From Branchiostoma lanceolatum (lineage: Eukaryota; Chordata; Leptocardii; Amphioxiformes; Branchiostomatidae): a stretch of DNA of 64,000 nucleotides. The notes below the pieces were generated by a model. It was not told where the DNA came from, did no database searches, and was given only the letters and a program-made list of their open reading frames with translations. The first letter of the stretch is position 1, and the number at the start of each line of letters is the position of its first letter. A program made the translations under genes and the position numbers. Location: the NCBI RefSeq assembly GCF_035083965.1, contig NC_089731.1, positions 9,212,501 to 9,276,500 of the forward strand, written 5' to 3'. Positions 1 to 14,100 of this stretch are shown piece after piece.

Positions 1-47
1 TACTTTCTTCTCAATTTCACATTCATGATGTTTCTTGGTTGTTGCAG

Positions 48-403
48 CAAAACTTCCGAGAACCCCCTGTACCCAAGAAGCCAACGTAACAGTTGCTCGG
101 ACTTACGTATACCAGGGAGTAGACTACAACCAGCCACACCAAACACATACGAACAGTGAATTGAAGTGTTTTCAAACTCTTCAGTTTGACGAGTTACAGT
201 TGGCAGAAGAAGAGCTTCATAATGTGGAGACAATGATAGGACTTTTTTTTTTCTTGTGGGAGAAAAATTTCCTTAGAATTGACACACTGACTGCTAATTT
301 TGACATCTGATAATTAATTGCCTTCAGGACAACATTAATGATTCTGAATAACTGAAAGTGAAATTTTGCTGGTATTGTTGCAGGAAACTTGCAAAACAAT
401 AAA
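48..403 (+). other. Terminal exon and 3' UTR of a gene entering from the left (partial)
   Basis: A pyrimidine-rich stretch ending in TTGTTGCAG at 39-47 looks like a 3' splice site, so an exon probably begins at 48. Two frames could be the coding tail. One stops at TAA 87-89 after 13 codons (ending PVPKKPT). The other stops at TGA 157-159 after 36 codons and contains ENPLYP. The incoming phase is unknown, so I cannot choose. An AATAAA at 398-403 could end this transcript; ATTAAA at 1509-1514 and AATAAA at 4101-4106 are later alternatives. The product is not recognisable. Confidence 0.25.
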
Positions 404-2342
404 TTCAAATACAATGTACCTTCAAACTGCTAAATGAATAATGCATTATTATTTTTGAATATCGGTTGTAAATGTGGTTTTTGGAGACAGTTTTGTTTTC
501 AATTATGACCAAATGTGAGATGAAATCATGATCTCTGACGTTGTTAAAAGAATGCAGATGACGACAATTTAGTTAAATGTAATTTAATCTGGACCAATAG
601 GGTACAAGAATCATGTGTCAAGTCTAGGACAACATCTAATGTGCGTCTATGATGAAATGAAAGAAAAGTTATGAGATCTAAGTAGAACATTTAACAGCTT
701 GATAATGCTTTTCTTTTTGACTATATTTGTATATGCATAGGTCAAAAGAAGTGATTCTAGCCTGCAAACTTAAAAGAGGATATACATGTTTATTGCTTTC
801 TCGGAACACCAACATGGCTACTGACTATCAATGATAGTATCAAGTTACATGTCACAGAGGAACCCATGCAATACATTGGTTGTTTCCTTAACTTGCATGT
901 AGCTCCTAGATATCACAGCTGTGTTTTCTCTCCGTCAACTCTAAACCAAACATTATCCTCTGTCTGTAACAATGTTTCTGTATTGCATATAAGAACTACG
1001 AAATTGTAAATCAGCCTAACCTGTCCATGTTTTGTACAATTGTTTGTAAATTTTATGGCCCTGTGAATGTTGTACAATGTGGCTTATGCTTTGTGTTGCT
1101 AAGTGAACTGTTGGTTGCATCAGCTGGAATATTACAGCCAAACATAGACTAAAATGTGCTGAGCCTTATATAGTTCCTGTATAGAAAAATACCCAGTAAT
1201 CAGTCTTGCATGATGATATAGACATTAGACTTTCGCACTGTTATAAAAGCTAAAGCAGCATGATTTTCCAGAAAGCTTGAATGTGCTACATGTAATAGTG
1301 GTATAATATATGACGGTGAACTATCTCATATGATTGTAGTATATGCCAATCTTCTTTATTATCATGATACAGGTATGATATGGTATTTGTTATTCAATGA
1401 TAAAGGTTGCTAGGCTGACTTATTTTCATCTGAAACTGACTTTCTGTCGAACCTTTGGCATTGATTGGTTTATTGAAGGCAGACTTCTGCAGAATGTTTA
1501 TTGGAGCAATTAAAGTTTTACCTTTTTTAAAGATCAACTTTTATATCCTCCTCTTCTCTCTATTCAGAATGGAATTCTTTTTGATCCAACCACTTTACTT
1601 TTAATTCTGTACCCATGCATGATGCTTTGTACATAAAATGATGACCTTTTATGACCATTTGTGCAGGATGTGTGTAACATTATGGAACAATGAAGATCTT
1701 GTGTATAAGTACACTCTTCCATATGGCAAAGCTTATTAAATATTGGTAAACAGGAATTGCCAAAACCAAGAACACTGTTCCATGTCGTCATGATGTGACA
1801 TTGATGATTATTGTAATGCTTAGAGGTGTAGTCCTGGAAGGATTGGTTGAAAGATTTCAGATAAAATCTTGATGTATTTCGTGTCATACAGTGCAAGATG
1901 ATGTAACCTGGCCCTTTCCTCCTATACTTGAACACAGGAAACCAGCCAAGGGTCCACAGACACTGACCTCAAGCATGTTGTAAGCCATCAGTGTAGGCTG
2001 TTGAAAAGAGTACTTACAAAATGTAGCTGTCAGAGACCAATGCAGGTTGTACTTACCAACTCAAGGTTAAGCATACATGGGTATTGCCAGTGGGTGGTTT
2101 ACCTTAACCTTCTCCCTGCTGCTTAACTCTGTAACCATTAGGGAATTGGGTGCTAAACGGCTACTTCAGAGTGCTAAAGGTTAAGTTTGTGAAATTCAGG
2201 ATACATTTAAATTTGGTAATATTTCCCCTAAAGCTGTTTTGTTCACATTCACACACATGAACAATTCCTTCAATCATTCTCGGTCTTGGTTTTTGTACTG
2301 TAGATTTTTGCATTTTTCATGATGCCGATAGTGAAAAGATAG

Positions 2343-2418
2343 TGACTTTAGTTTGGAAGGTATTAAAGCAAAATTGATATTGACTTTAGTTTGGAAGGTA
2401 TTAAAGCAAAATTGATAT
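2343..2418 (+). repeat. Tandem duplication, 38 bp x 2
   Basis: The unit beginning TGACTTTAGTTTGGAAGG occurs twice head to tail (2343-2380 and 2381-2418), apparently without a mismatch. It lies in sequence with no coding signal. Confidence 0.9.
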
Positions 2419-4724
2419 TGGCCAAGGTGGCAATGACAAATTTTAAAGCTGGAATATTATTCTGTGAAACATTAAGTATTGAAACCATTGCCAGTGCTTA
2501 ATATGCAGTTTGCCAGATCGTTCTATGTAAGTTCTGTGGGACCAGAAATGTGATGATGTTAGATCATGGCCAAAAATGTAGATGATATTCTTTCCTGGTT
2601 TAATTTATGCTTACTGCTATAAAGCTCTTAATGCTTGGAAGATTTTATACTGTTGAAAATATTCAGCTTCTATTGATAGATATTATTATTGTTAATAATT
2701 CAGCAAAAGTAAAGCAGCAACAGTATGTTGCTTCTCATCTCAGAAATTGTAAATGTACAAAAATACCCAATGGGTGTATGTACCAGGAAATATTACTAGC
2801 ATATTATTACTGTTTTGTTGAACCTTTTATTGCAATTAATCAGACTATACAAATCAAATCTGGTCCCATACTGCGTCCTTGGGGTGCAATCAAATGCTCC
2901 CCTTTCAATACAGGACCATCCAACTTTACTTCATTTTTGGAGTGTTATTGGAACAGTAATTGTTGTACCTTTTCAGGTCAAAAATCACAAAATACTTTGG
3001 TATATAATTTACTGTAGATGCAGCATAGTAATTAAGGTACTATCAAACAGTTGTTGCATTTTTATTTCAGGAATAGTTGTATATATAATGCCTTTGGATG
3101 GGTCTTTGTATTGTTATCCATTCTTGTTATATCTCTATTTTCCTGTGCTGACACCAGTTATGTTTATAACAAGGTAAAGATGATGATAATATTCAGCAAA
3201 GGGTGGCCTTTTAGAATACATATATGGCTAAGAACGGTGTGAAAAGTAAGACTGTCACAACTTGTGATTGTTTGATAAAACAGATTTTATGTAGGATCAT
3301 GATGATTTGCAACTTGAGTAAGTGTGAGATGGTTGACAACATGTGGTCCTCTTTTACTTCATTTGACATTTGGAATATTTTGAAATGTTAACATCATCAG
3401 TCATTGACCAAATTCTTTAGTAAAACAAATGTGTAGCAATGGAAGGTATAACTTTCATATTTGAGATTGAATTGTTTTGGTATATTGTTCACCAAGTTAA
3501 CATTGACATTTATACAATCAATTGTGAAAGAATTTTTTTTTTAACTTGTAAGTTCACCTTAGATTGTATGTAACGTTATGTCCCTTGAGGAACAACTTCT
3601 GAGGTACGAAATTGTCCGATTTGTTATGAGGCACAATGTCAATGTCAGGATAGCAAAGATTAAGTCAGCTGTGTTGAAAATGGAAGATGTTTGGCTGAGA
3701 TATCCGGACCATGGTATAGATATTTTAATGGGATTTCCGTCTTGATGATCAAAATTAATGATGATCAAAGCTGTAATTTGGATAATGTGCATTGAAGTGA
3801 TAAATATAGCTTTATGATATTACTTTTGAGAATTTTTCATGTTGAAAGATATCTGTGTGGATGATCATTGTCTTCATTAAAGGAAAATCATGCTAAAATT
3901 TGGAGAGTCGAAAATTGAGGCATGTAACAATTTGATGGAATACTGCAGGAACAAAATATTGTATGACATTAAAAGCAGGACCTGTTGCAACCATTTTGAG
4001 CTAAAAATGTTAGGGCATGGAGCTGTTGATGAAATCCTTAGTGCAAGAAAGAAAACGGAGCCAGCTATGATGTTACTATCATGTGATGTATGTCAATGTT
4101 AATAAATCCTGTGCTATTTTAATGAAAACACCAGAGTTGCTGTTATATTTTCTAGTGCGAATGATTACATAGAATCGTATAACCATAGACTTAAAGGTAA
4201 ACCTGACTGAGAACGATAATCTCCAAGCAGATGTCGAAAGGCAACTCGTAACGTTTCTCCGGTTTCCGGAGACCAACCAGAAGCTAGCACTGGGTCTTTC
4301 TTTTTGATAACACTGGACTAAAACTGTTTAGGGTCTGGTAAAAAAAACACGTCGGGAGCCAGTTATGGACTTGCAAAAATCTCTCTCGTTTATATTTTTT
4401 TGTTCTAAACCATCTAAAATCTTCCACAGATAGTGAAATTTTCAGGTATAAGTCAAACTTATAAGTCCAGACCTGAACTTATAACCTACTGAAAGCCATC
4501 GACCGATAAAAATCAGATTAGACATTCCTCACTTCCATGCTGAGCGATATAATTGGAACCAGTCCTGTAAAAATCCCCCGGCGTGTGCTAATGAACTGGG
4601 CGGGAAGGCAGCGCTCCTTGTACCGTAGAGGGGGTACCGGTCATTACCTATGAGATGAGATGATGAGATGAGATAGCTCAGCGAGCTCACAATTTCATTC
4701 AATGGGTTACCTGGCTAGGTGGTA

Positions 4725-4866
4725 CCTAGCCGTGGCGACTCTTTAATCGGGTATATTTTGCTGTATGTCTAAAGACTCTTTTACATTACCCTCACAAGAG
4801 GGTAATGTAAAAGAGTCTTTAGACATACAGCAAAATATACCCGATTAAAGAGTCGCCACGGCTAGG
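4725..4866. repeat. Perfect palindrome, 69-bp arms, 4-bp loop
   Basis: The left arm is 4725-4793, the loop ACAA is 4794-4797 and the right arm is 4798-4866. The arms are exact reverse complements by eye. The outer ends are CCTAGCCGTGGCG and CGCCACGGCTAGG. The flanks also share GGTGGTACC-like words (near 4719 and 4866). It could fold as a long hairpin. A foldback transposon, a recent inverted duplication or an assembly artefact would all look like this. Confidence 0.9.
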
Positions 4867-5884
4867 TGGTACCCTTGGTGGGCGTACACTGTGAAAACAA
4901 TAGGTAGATATACATGTTTGCAGCTGATTAGGTCAAGCTCTCCTGATCTCTACTATGATGCCACGCTTTCTTCTCAAGAAATGAAGAAAGCACAACACAT
5001 TCCTCAGGGACTAAACAGCTCATGTTGGTTATTTTGTCAACTCTAGATCTATTAATAAGTTACTAGGAGTACGTCACAGGGCGCGGGCGTGAACAGCCAA
5101 TGGCTGGTCGTGACGTCATCAGCGAGTTTCCGCTCCAGGAGGAAGTAATTTGCATAAAGGTGCCCCATGTACAAACTCAGCGCGGAATTCTTGGAAGCTG
5201 TGACTGCCTGTATTAAACTTCCTTTGTTTGATATATCTAGGTTTCATTGTCTAGGACGGACTTGGGCCCCGGACGGTGGCTTATCCGTGGAAAGAGGGCA
5301 AACGCGGTGAGGGGGAAGTCAACCACTGACCGAGTCTAAGCGAATGCGAGTCTTACCAAAGTTGGGGTGAACCTTGATACTTATCAATACTTAACCGAAG
5401 TCGCGTCATATCATTCATCGACTGACTGGATCTGCAGACATCGTGAGTAATGTTATGTTGTGGTCTTTTCTCTTACTATTCTCACTTAATAGCAGGAGCA
5501 AGGACATTATAAGTAACCGCCTACCGGCAAAGACACTTGAGGTGACTGTCTTTTGTCTGTGTTGTATTCTGTTTTCGTTATTTAAACCCCCTTGCCTGTG
5601 CACCCTGACCTTCCGCTGCCCTTCCACTGGCACGTGTGTGTCGCGATCTGGTTTGGTCCGCTCAGAAAACTAGTCTGGGGAGTATGGAAGCCGTTGAAAA
5701 CTAACTAGGATGCCACCCTGGCTAAAATTGCTCTCCCCTGGCCTGGCCTTGATGTTGGACTGCAAAATCCTAACGTTTTCTGACCTACGGCTACGGGAAA
5801 CAGACTGAAAGGGGAGGGACAAACATAATGTCGTTTTCTAACGTTTTCCGGCTTGAATAAAGGTACATGGACATGGCAGGTACA

Positions 5885-6112
5885 CCTAGGAGGGCCTGCA
5901 TGCCCCTTTTACGTAGAGCATAATCGGCCGTTTTAATTTTACGTAGAGCGTTGCCGACCGCTCCATAATTTAGCGTAGAGCGTAGGGAGGCTTGTCTGAA
6001 TTCAGCGTAGAGCGTAGGGAGGCTTTCTGAATTTAGCGTATTACGTAGCCGGCCCTCCGAATTTAGCGTAGAGCGTTGTCGGGACCCCCCATGCAGGCCC
6101 TCGCCTAGGCCA
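5885..6112. mobile_element. Inverted-repeat element with a degenerate minisatellite core
   Basis: The outer ends read CCTAGGAGGGCCTGCATG and, in reverse orientation, CATGCAGGCCCTCGCCTAGG, i.e. imperfect terminal inverted repeats. The interior is made of degenerate units containing TTTAGCGTAGAGCGTAGGGAGG. The open frame on the minus strand here is only the translated repeat. A short non-autonomous DNA transposon with tandem repeats inside is the simplest reading. Confidence 0.55.
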
Positions 6113-6360
6113 TTCTTGACTGTCTCGGCAAACATGCGCTGAGTATCACTTTTGACGTTCCTGATGTTATTGTCGAACTGCGTAACTCCTCGGAAAACCA
6201 CTAATACTTCTGTGCCTTGATATAGACAGAACATCAGTGAGAGTCGGGTTTTAACTGGCCTAATTTCAATTGGACAATTTTGCCACAGAAAGTCAGGTCA
6301 AGACTGCTGTTTCTGTGTGCTGGCGACACGCATGATCAACATATCTCTTTATCCCATAAC

Positions 6361-6392
6361 CAAGGCGGTTTAATCAAGATTAAACCTCCTTG
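6361..6392. repeat. Small hairpin
   Basis: CAAGGCGGTTTAATC and GATTAAACCTCCTTG face each other across two bases, with one mismatch. The word CCAAGGCGGTT recurs near 55964. Confidence 0.6.
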
Positions 6393-8126
6393 CCATAACT
6401 ATATCCTTCCCACGACGGGGTCATGCAAGTGCGTGACCCTGCAAACAATACGCCATGTGAAAGTGCCATGACACAATAGTAGCCTGTGTTCGAGTACAAT
6501 CTCTCAATAATCAGGCCGCGGGGCTTAGCATAGTCTCCCTCTGTCGATGGGCCGCTCGGAGCTAGATTTTTGTTCCCTGCCATTCGGTGTTAATAATTCG
6601 CGCCCTAAACAATATACTCGGATAATAGAGAACTGATTCATCTGGAGAGAAGCAGGTGTCTCCCATGGAACTTTCCCTCCACTTGTACCGCCTATATCAC
6701 AGAAACCACGTCGTGTGCCGAGGCAGACGATGTTTACCGTGCTTTATGAAGGCTAAGTTTCTATGGTTGTGTTCAGCTCAGCAGTCTATTAAACTGACGC
6801 TAGACTGCTTTCATTTTCTTGAGCAAACAAAATTTGGCCTTGCAGTGAAAGCTGAATTGCGCCAAAACTTATAGTCCTCACCTTATACAATAAAAACTTC
6901 GGAATAAATTATACGGTACTTGAAATATGTGCAAGTCACGATCATCACTGTCCACATGTTTGTTGATAGGACGTGATGGTTACTGACAATACAAGACAAG
7001 ACAAGACAATATAAAACCAGAGTCTCTGTTCGACACTACTGGTATCAAAACGAAGGCTATCCAACACAAAATAAACATTATTTCCGTAGTCCGACAAGGA
7101 GTCTTGTCCAGGTGCTGGTATCGCACTTGGTTTTAGTTGGTTTTAGTAGGTCGCAAACTGTACTCCCTGGCCAGCTAACTCCCCTGGTATGTTATCTGTC
7201 TATTTGGCAAATTTCTACTATCTATCCTGTGGAGCCTGGTAGAGGCTACGTATGGCCTCCTAGGGAAGGGAAGGTGAACATTACCCCTCCGAAGCCTGCC
7301 CTAATACTTTGGTAAATAGCACCCCCTATCCTGAGCCTAGACCGTGCATAAAAAGTGTGTGATGAAAGTTAACGTTCAGATGTTTTTCGTTATAACCATT
7401 ACTACAGCAATACCCCCACAAATAATCCCAATGTTAAAGTATAATATTTATGCGAACTACTGTCGTGTGTTTTCACCTTGCCCTTGTCTTGAATAGGATC
7501 GGACGTCCAAGAAAAACCACAAAAACAAGCACGTCATTTTTCTAAAATTAGACATGTCCCATATCACCTTTCCCGGGCTTCGTGCTTCGTTCAGTTTTAC
7601 ACATGCAGGAAATTGTTGCTCTGACGTACACTAGTGTCGGAAAACAAACACTCCATCGTCAGAGTCTGGCGGTGGAGAATGAAAAGGTCCTGAACTGTTT
7701 TGTGTTGCGCGGACTTGGCAGTGGCGCAGTATACCATTCAGCCAACCGAGTCGGAGGTTTGTCCAACAAGTGGACCTTTGTTGCAAAGTTATTCACTTCA
7801 GTGGAGTATTGGGCATATCGTATCGGGATCTGGTGCCGTCTAGTGTGACGCCACAGTTGATTGATTTTTACCTTCGTCACGAAGTGTGTGTTTGTATATG
7901 TTTGCATGTTTGTGGTTTTATCAGCAGCATAACTCAAGAAACTATATGGATGGAGGGATATGAAATGTGATATATGATTAGGTCTTGACAGATCAAAGAA
8001 ATGATCATATTTTGGCCACCCTGACGACTTTCTTTTGTACTGCAGCGTGTTCTGAACAAGCTATTGTTACGATTTTCAGGATGAAGATGGGTTAAGAGAT
8101 TGTTTTCCAATCCTCAGGTATTCAAG

Positions 8127-11100
8127 ATGCCATCCGGATACGGAATGTGGTTGTGTTTTGCCACCATGTTTCTTCTTACACCGAATAGTTCCTGTACAAG
8201 TACTAGTCCTCCTCCAACCGAACCGTCTTTCCTGACTACTACCGGTACCGATTACTACGACTACTCATATAGTGAGTGGTAAACTGTTGCTTTTCATGCT
8301 GTAGTAGTTGTTGTTGTTTTGTTGTTATGTTCACGGTCGTGTCTTGAAAGTCATTTGCTTTTTAGTCCCTTGTGTTTTCTTCACTCTATGCTTCTCTTCC
8401 GAAAGTAATTTCATCAGGTTGGTAGAAAATAGGATATAGGAGATTTTTTGTACTCAACCAGGTATTGCTCTCACCTGCTGACGTTTCGATGTCTATCAGA
8501 CACCATATTTGGGACAGTGTTCTCACCGCAAAAGCGCCACCTACATCTGCTACTTATAGCGGTGAGAAGCGGTACTCCAATCAGAAGCTCTGAAGAAGGT
8601 GTCTGATAGACATCGAAACGTTAGCAGGTGAGATCAATACCTGGTTGTGTACAAAGAATCTCCTATATCATTTATGTTTCTCTGTTTTATAGACTACTAC
8701 GGATCCGGATATGAGTATCCTGAATATGACGAATGTGACGACTGGCAGGACAAACTACAAGAGCTTCATTATGAACGAGCCGTCAACACGGAATTTACCA
8801 TCATCACGTACGTAGATTAATCAGGCAATCGTGACTAAATGGGAAAATTATTTTCCTTTATTCAACGAATTCCATGTGGCTTGGAAGCCGACGGCCAAGA
8901 TATTTCTATTTCACGTAGCGAGATAAGTGTGATGTTGCATGTAGAAAATATGGTGCCAGATTGTTACAGGAAAATAACAATCTTAAATTTGCTCAACATG
9001 CAAGTGAAAAAGTAAAGTTTGTAGCTATAGTCTTCTGTGTATTCTACGTCTTCTAGTGATGGGTCTTACTTTTCTTTCAATTTTTTGATTTGAATTTGAA
9101 TTATGGGTCTGACTTTTCTACTAGAAAAAACATTAAACTGAACATAAGGGTTCCCACATTTTGAACGATTAGTGGATGAAGACATTTGAAAACAGTTCAT
9201 CCTTTAACTCAAAAGATGTGAACAAAAGAAGGGGATATCTTTTTAAGGTTCTCCAACTCCTAGCATTATATTTTGCACCAACAAATAGAAATCACATTTT
9301 CATATTTCAATGATTTCACCAGTCGTCCCTGAAATGTATCTTTATATTAAAACAAATATAAAATTCCCCACTCTACCCGCCAGGTGTCCTTACCATGACT
9401 GCTGGGAATTCCACACCACCACGTGGTACAAGGAGGGGGTCAGGTTCAAGTGGAAAAACACGGATCTGATCCGGCAGACAGGAGACAAGGGAGAAGTTCT
9501 GGAGTTCTTGAAAGTGTACCGCGATGACGCGGGGAACTACACGTGCGAGATGACCAACGGGACACACACCTTCACCGCTAACATCCAGCTCACCACCAGA
9601 GGTATGTCTGAGTGTGATATTTGTTATCCATCTTCAAAGCTGTTAACTTCTCCAGGCGCTTTCAAGTTCCACCTGATTTCTTATATGTGAAATGATGTGA
9701 AACGATTTGTGGCTTTTAGTGAACTTTTATCGTCGCATCTTAGGCGGTTGCTAATTCCTAATGATATGATAACGTAGTACCGTTGAATTCTGAAATGCAC
9801 CTTGTTCTTTGATGTCATTGGCCACTACTATGATTTATAATGCCTGTAAAAGTCTTACTGATGCTACACAGTTTGCTAACACTTACACTACACAACTAAT
9901 ACACGGACCACGTTTAATTTTGTTGTTGTTGTTGTTGATGTTACTAATCGGGCTGATTTGTTTAATGGACAGACCCTGAGTCCATGACTGCTCCCATCAT
10001 GCAGCCAATCATCCCATCGAAAGCCTACCGACGTCCTGGCGGGAACGCCACCTTCCTCTGCCAGGCGAACTTCGGAGTGGTGGGGCCGGCACACTTCCAG
10101 CAACTTTACTGGACGATGAATGGCACCTTCGTCGACCGGTCGAAGATGACCTTGCATCAAAGGTGATCGAGTAGGCAAAAGTGTTACGGTGATGTCGACC
10201 AAGAGAAAAAGTTACTTAATCATTAGTATGTGCTAAGTTGCCTTATGTAATTTTTCTTTTTTCAAATGGACTTCATATTATGACCTCACTCGGGCCGAGA
10301 AAAAATCGTTTCATCAGATTGGCCAAGTATAACAAAAATCTCACTGAATTCTCCGATTGGCATTTCTAGATCTTTCATCGTGTTTAGATACAGTGAGAAA
10401 TATTCTATTACTTTTTTCTTGCAGGACAGAGAAGGACGGCAGTTTGAGCATGAACAACACCCTCTCGCTCACCGATCTGGAAGAGGGGGATTTCGGCCGG
10501 TACATCTGTACCGCGCACATAACATTCGGATGGGCACAGGAGAACGCAACACTCGTGAACGGAGGTGAGCCTTATAATCATAATAAACAGGTGAAATGTA
10601 CCGTACTCCTGTCTCTCTTTATCCCTACTCTGATGAAATACTAGACGTCTCTCATCCTTGTAACAACACTTTATCTAGTGTTGTTCCATCTTGACAGCGG
10701 TTGCCAAGCAAGGGAAGGAACCAAAATGGAAAGTTGCTTGCTTTATATGCAACAAACGAACAAGGGAAACCAGTTCCCATGAAACAACACTTGCTCGGAC
10801 ACAAATCTATATGTCTTACTTTACATTTGTACTTCGACATTGTTGTCAACATGCAATTAGCCTACGGGCATGAATTTGCAATACACTTATTATTATAACC
10901 AGAAAAATGTTTCTAAGATCATATTTGTTGGCTCTTACCTTTTCCAGACCCACCCGTAGATATAGAAATCCAGGACAGGATATTTCACCACGCCCACCCT
11001 GCAGCCATCACATGCCCACTAGTGTTCCTCCTGATGGTGGCTCTGCTCGGCATGGTTTACAAAACCTGTCAACTGGAGATACAGCTGCTGTGGAAGGACT

Positions 11101-14100
11101 ACTTCGCACAGTTCGAGGATGACGGTGAATACACACTTTATGGCGTTTGTTTGCAGAAACACACACACACACACATACACTCACACATAACACACACTCG
11201 GCTCACATACCGACACACATGCACGCACGCACAAGCACACACACGCGCGCGCGCGCGCGCGCACACACACACGCACACATACACGCACACACACAGGGAG
11301 AGACTGAGAGAGAGACTTGAAGACACACACACACACACAGCCATACCCTCACGATTGCTTCGGGACACCAAACACTAACGGCTTTTTTTATATACATAGA
11401 TGAACACGAAGTGTTAGTTAGTTATGTGTTATGTTATATTTCATTATAGGATAAAGGGAAACATGTCTCCATTGCTCTGTCTCCATTGCTAGCGCTAGGG
11501 ATCAAACTCCCCCTTTTAAATAGAGATCTCAGACGGTCACGATTTGATTTTAAATGTTCGAGACTTAGCTAGTTTTTAGCTATGGCATAGAAAGGTGTCA
11601 ACTCACAGTTGCCGTGTATTGTTTTACAGATTACAAAGAGTGTAACAAGATAAGAGAAGACTACACGTTTGACCTGGACCAGCTCCAGGGGACACACTTC
11701 AGTTTTGAGGTCCGTGCTTCCCGAGACGTCCGCATCGCGCTGTCCAATCAGAAGGCGCCGACTCCCGACATGTTCGAGATTGTGATTGGCGGAGAATGGA
11801 ACGCCAGGTGCGCATTCAATATGTTGTTCTGAAGTGAAAGCAGCGGGTTTTATTGATTGATTAGTTAACAGCCTGACTAAATCGCGCTCCTAGCGGCCCG
11901 ACGGATACCGCCCTCCAGAGGGGGAGACGATCATTGACCTCCGCCGGCGAGAGAAACTTTTATCTTTCTTGAACCTCCCGGCTATTAGTAACAGAATGGG
12001 ATGCATGGGCATGCGGTATGTAACAAACAAGACATTGTCGGAACTACTTTGTATTTATTTTATCTATTCATTTATTTTTTATTTATTGTATCTCTCCAAC
12101 ATCCGTTTACACTTGTTTGTCTTATACCTTTCTGCAGGTCCCTGGTCCGGAAACATGGCTCCCTTCTCATGATGGTGGCCACACAGGACATCCTGTCTCC
12201 TAAGGAGTGGCGCCGATTCTGGGTCACCTTCATCGACGGCACTTTGGAGGTGGGTCGCCAGGGAACGCTGGAGCCTTTCCTACGCTGGCGGGATCCAGAC
12301 CTGTCCAAGGTCAAGTACGTGGGCTACTCCAGCGGGTCGGGCGACAAGGTCAAGCTGAAGTTTGCGGACTTGGGTAAGGGTCAGCGACCTTTGAACAGAA
12401 ATAGTTTCATTTTAAGACAGTTTGGTAAGAACCATTGATATCATACGCAATCAGTGGCGGTCGTTTTTTTATCTGTACGATCTCTGATGACAGAATATAT
12501 TGATTTTCCCAATACAAACGTAGAAAGTCTTATTTTTTGTTCACACATAGCATATGTTAACTTGATTTTAATCAGAGAAATGGTCAAAGCGGGCACAAAG
12601 TAGCATCTTCAGAACACTAGCCTCAAATTAATAAAATAAAACTGCAGAATGCTGCCTCCACTCGAAAAATATTGGGGTTACCTATAAACGTTATCAGGTG
12701 GATACCTATGTTCATTTATCATGATGACGTAGGTACGAAGGATCATGACGTCATCATCCTGTACGACCAGGCCCAGCTGGGGTTTGTGCTGAACACCTTA
12801 CGGATCTTCCTGGAGGACACCTGTAACCTGGTGGTCGCCATGGAGGATCTGGACTTCGAAATTGGAATAGGTAAGATTGATGTTTTCTTTTTAACCTTCT
12901 CCGTGCCAAGGGTGCATATAGTCAGCATATCTACATAAACAAGAGGAGACATTAGCAGTAGGGGTGTATATATTTCTTGAAGGTTTTGGGTAGACCATCT
13001 TGGCACTTACGCTCCAATTTTCCAGAACTGTACAAATATGCGTCAGTTTGATCAGAAGGAAGTATAGCTGCGCGCGAACTATCATATGTCGAACTGGTTA
13101 TGCACAATGGCGTACAATGTAGGGGATTTTGGCAAGTGCTGATTTTGTTTGAAAATTAACGTTTTAAATGCCTATAATGGTTCAGAACCTTATAGAAATC
13201 ATATTGTTTGCATTTGTACCAACAGACATCGCTGAGAACTGGGTGGAGTTTGTTGAGAAGGCGCGCCACTGTCTGATCGTGCTGTCCCAGGACTTCCTGC
13301 GGAACCAGTGGCTGCAGTTCGGCTTCTCCGTGGCGCTGGAGCGCATGCTGACCCGCAACAGCCGCATCACCATCATAGAGTACGAGACCATTCCGCCGGA
13401 GATGGAGGACTTCCGAGAGTGGTGAGCACTGTTCTTTATGAGTAAATACTTTCATCTAGACTTTGGGGGAGCATTGGGAATCAGCTTCGTATGTTTATCT
13501 ATTTATCAAAATTGGCAAATGTTGATTTAAGTACATAGTCATGTTGACATTCAGCACCATGGTTGATTTTAGAAAGCTCGGCACATAGTTCAATCTAGGC
13601 AATTCGGGAATATCAGGAATTTAGTTCTTTGAATACAAGGCTAGGCCTTCATGATTTACCTGTCCAACGTGTCGACAATTTACCTTCCTTAGGCCGTAAT
13701 GAACCCTGCCGCATGGTGGCGTTGCGGCAAGATAGATGAATGTGATCCCAAACGTCTGACGTCTCGAAAGCCTGAAAGTGTTAGGGACGATGAAGAGTCG
13801 ACATACATGCAGATTAACTTACATCATTATACGTGCATTTGATGGAACTGTTTGATCCATGATCTTCAATATTTCTTCATTGTATACGGAAATGTTCAGG
13901 TTCAGTGCACTCCCTTAGTCGCTCCTTTACCGTTATTGAAAGTGGGAAAACGAGTTTGGGAGGGGACGGCCGACTAGGCTGTTTTTCTGGTCTAACACAG
14001 ATTACCCCTAACCTTGCAGGAAATCACTCCGCCACACCATGAACGCTGTGAAGTGCATCAAGTGGTCCGACAAGGACGCGCACAGCCAAGCCAGCCGTTT

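Larger units (their letters stand above)
404..8126. other. Intergenic or long 3' UTR; no gene recognised
   Basis: Both strands carry only short open frames without recognisable domains. The AT-rich part to about 4.1 kb could be 3' UTR of the gene on the left. From 4.6 to 7.4 kb the base composition is more mixed and includes the palindrome, a terminal-inverted-repeat minisatellite and a small hairpin listed separately. At 5148-5155 there is an ATTTGCAT octamer-like word, and at 5441 a GTGAGT donor-like site follows CAGACATC. A promoter and first exon of a retroelement or a non-coding transcript are possible, but nothing here proves it. Confidence 0.4.

Noticed and set aside
2607..3242. Overlapping 60-136-codon frames
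   Set aside because: AT-rich, no domain, overlapping each other in different frames; chance frames.
5791..6234. 147-codon open frame on the minus strand
   Set aside because: It is the translation of a degenerate tandem repeat within an inverted-repeat element (recurring TLNSE-like units); no domain.
11022..11397. Several His/Thr- or Cys/Val-rich open frames
   Set aside because: They read through a CA/CG microsatellite in intron 6 of the TIR receptor gene.
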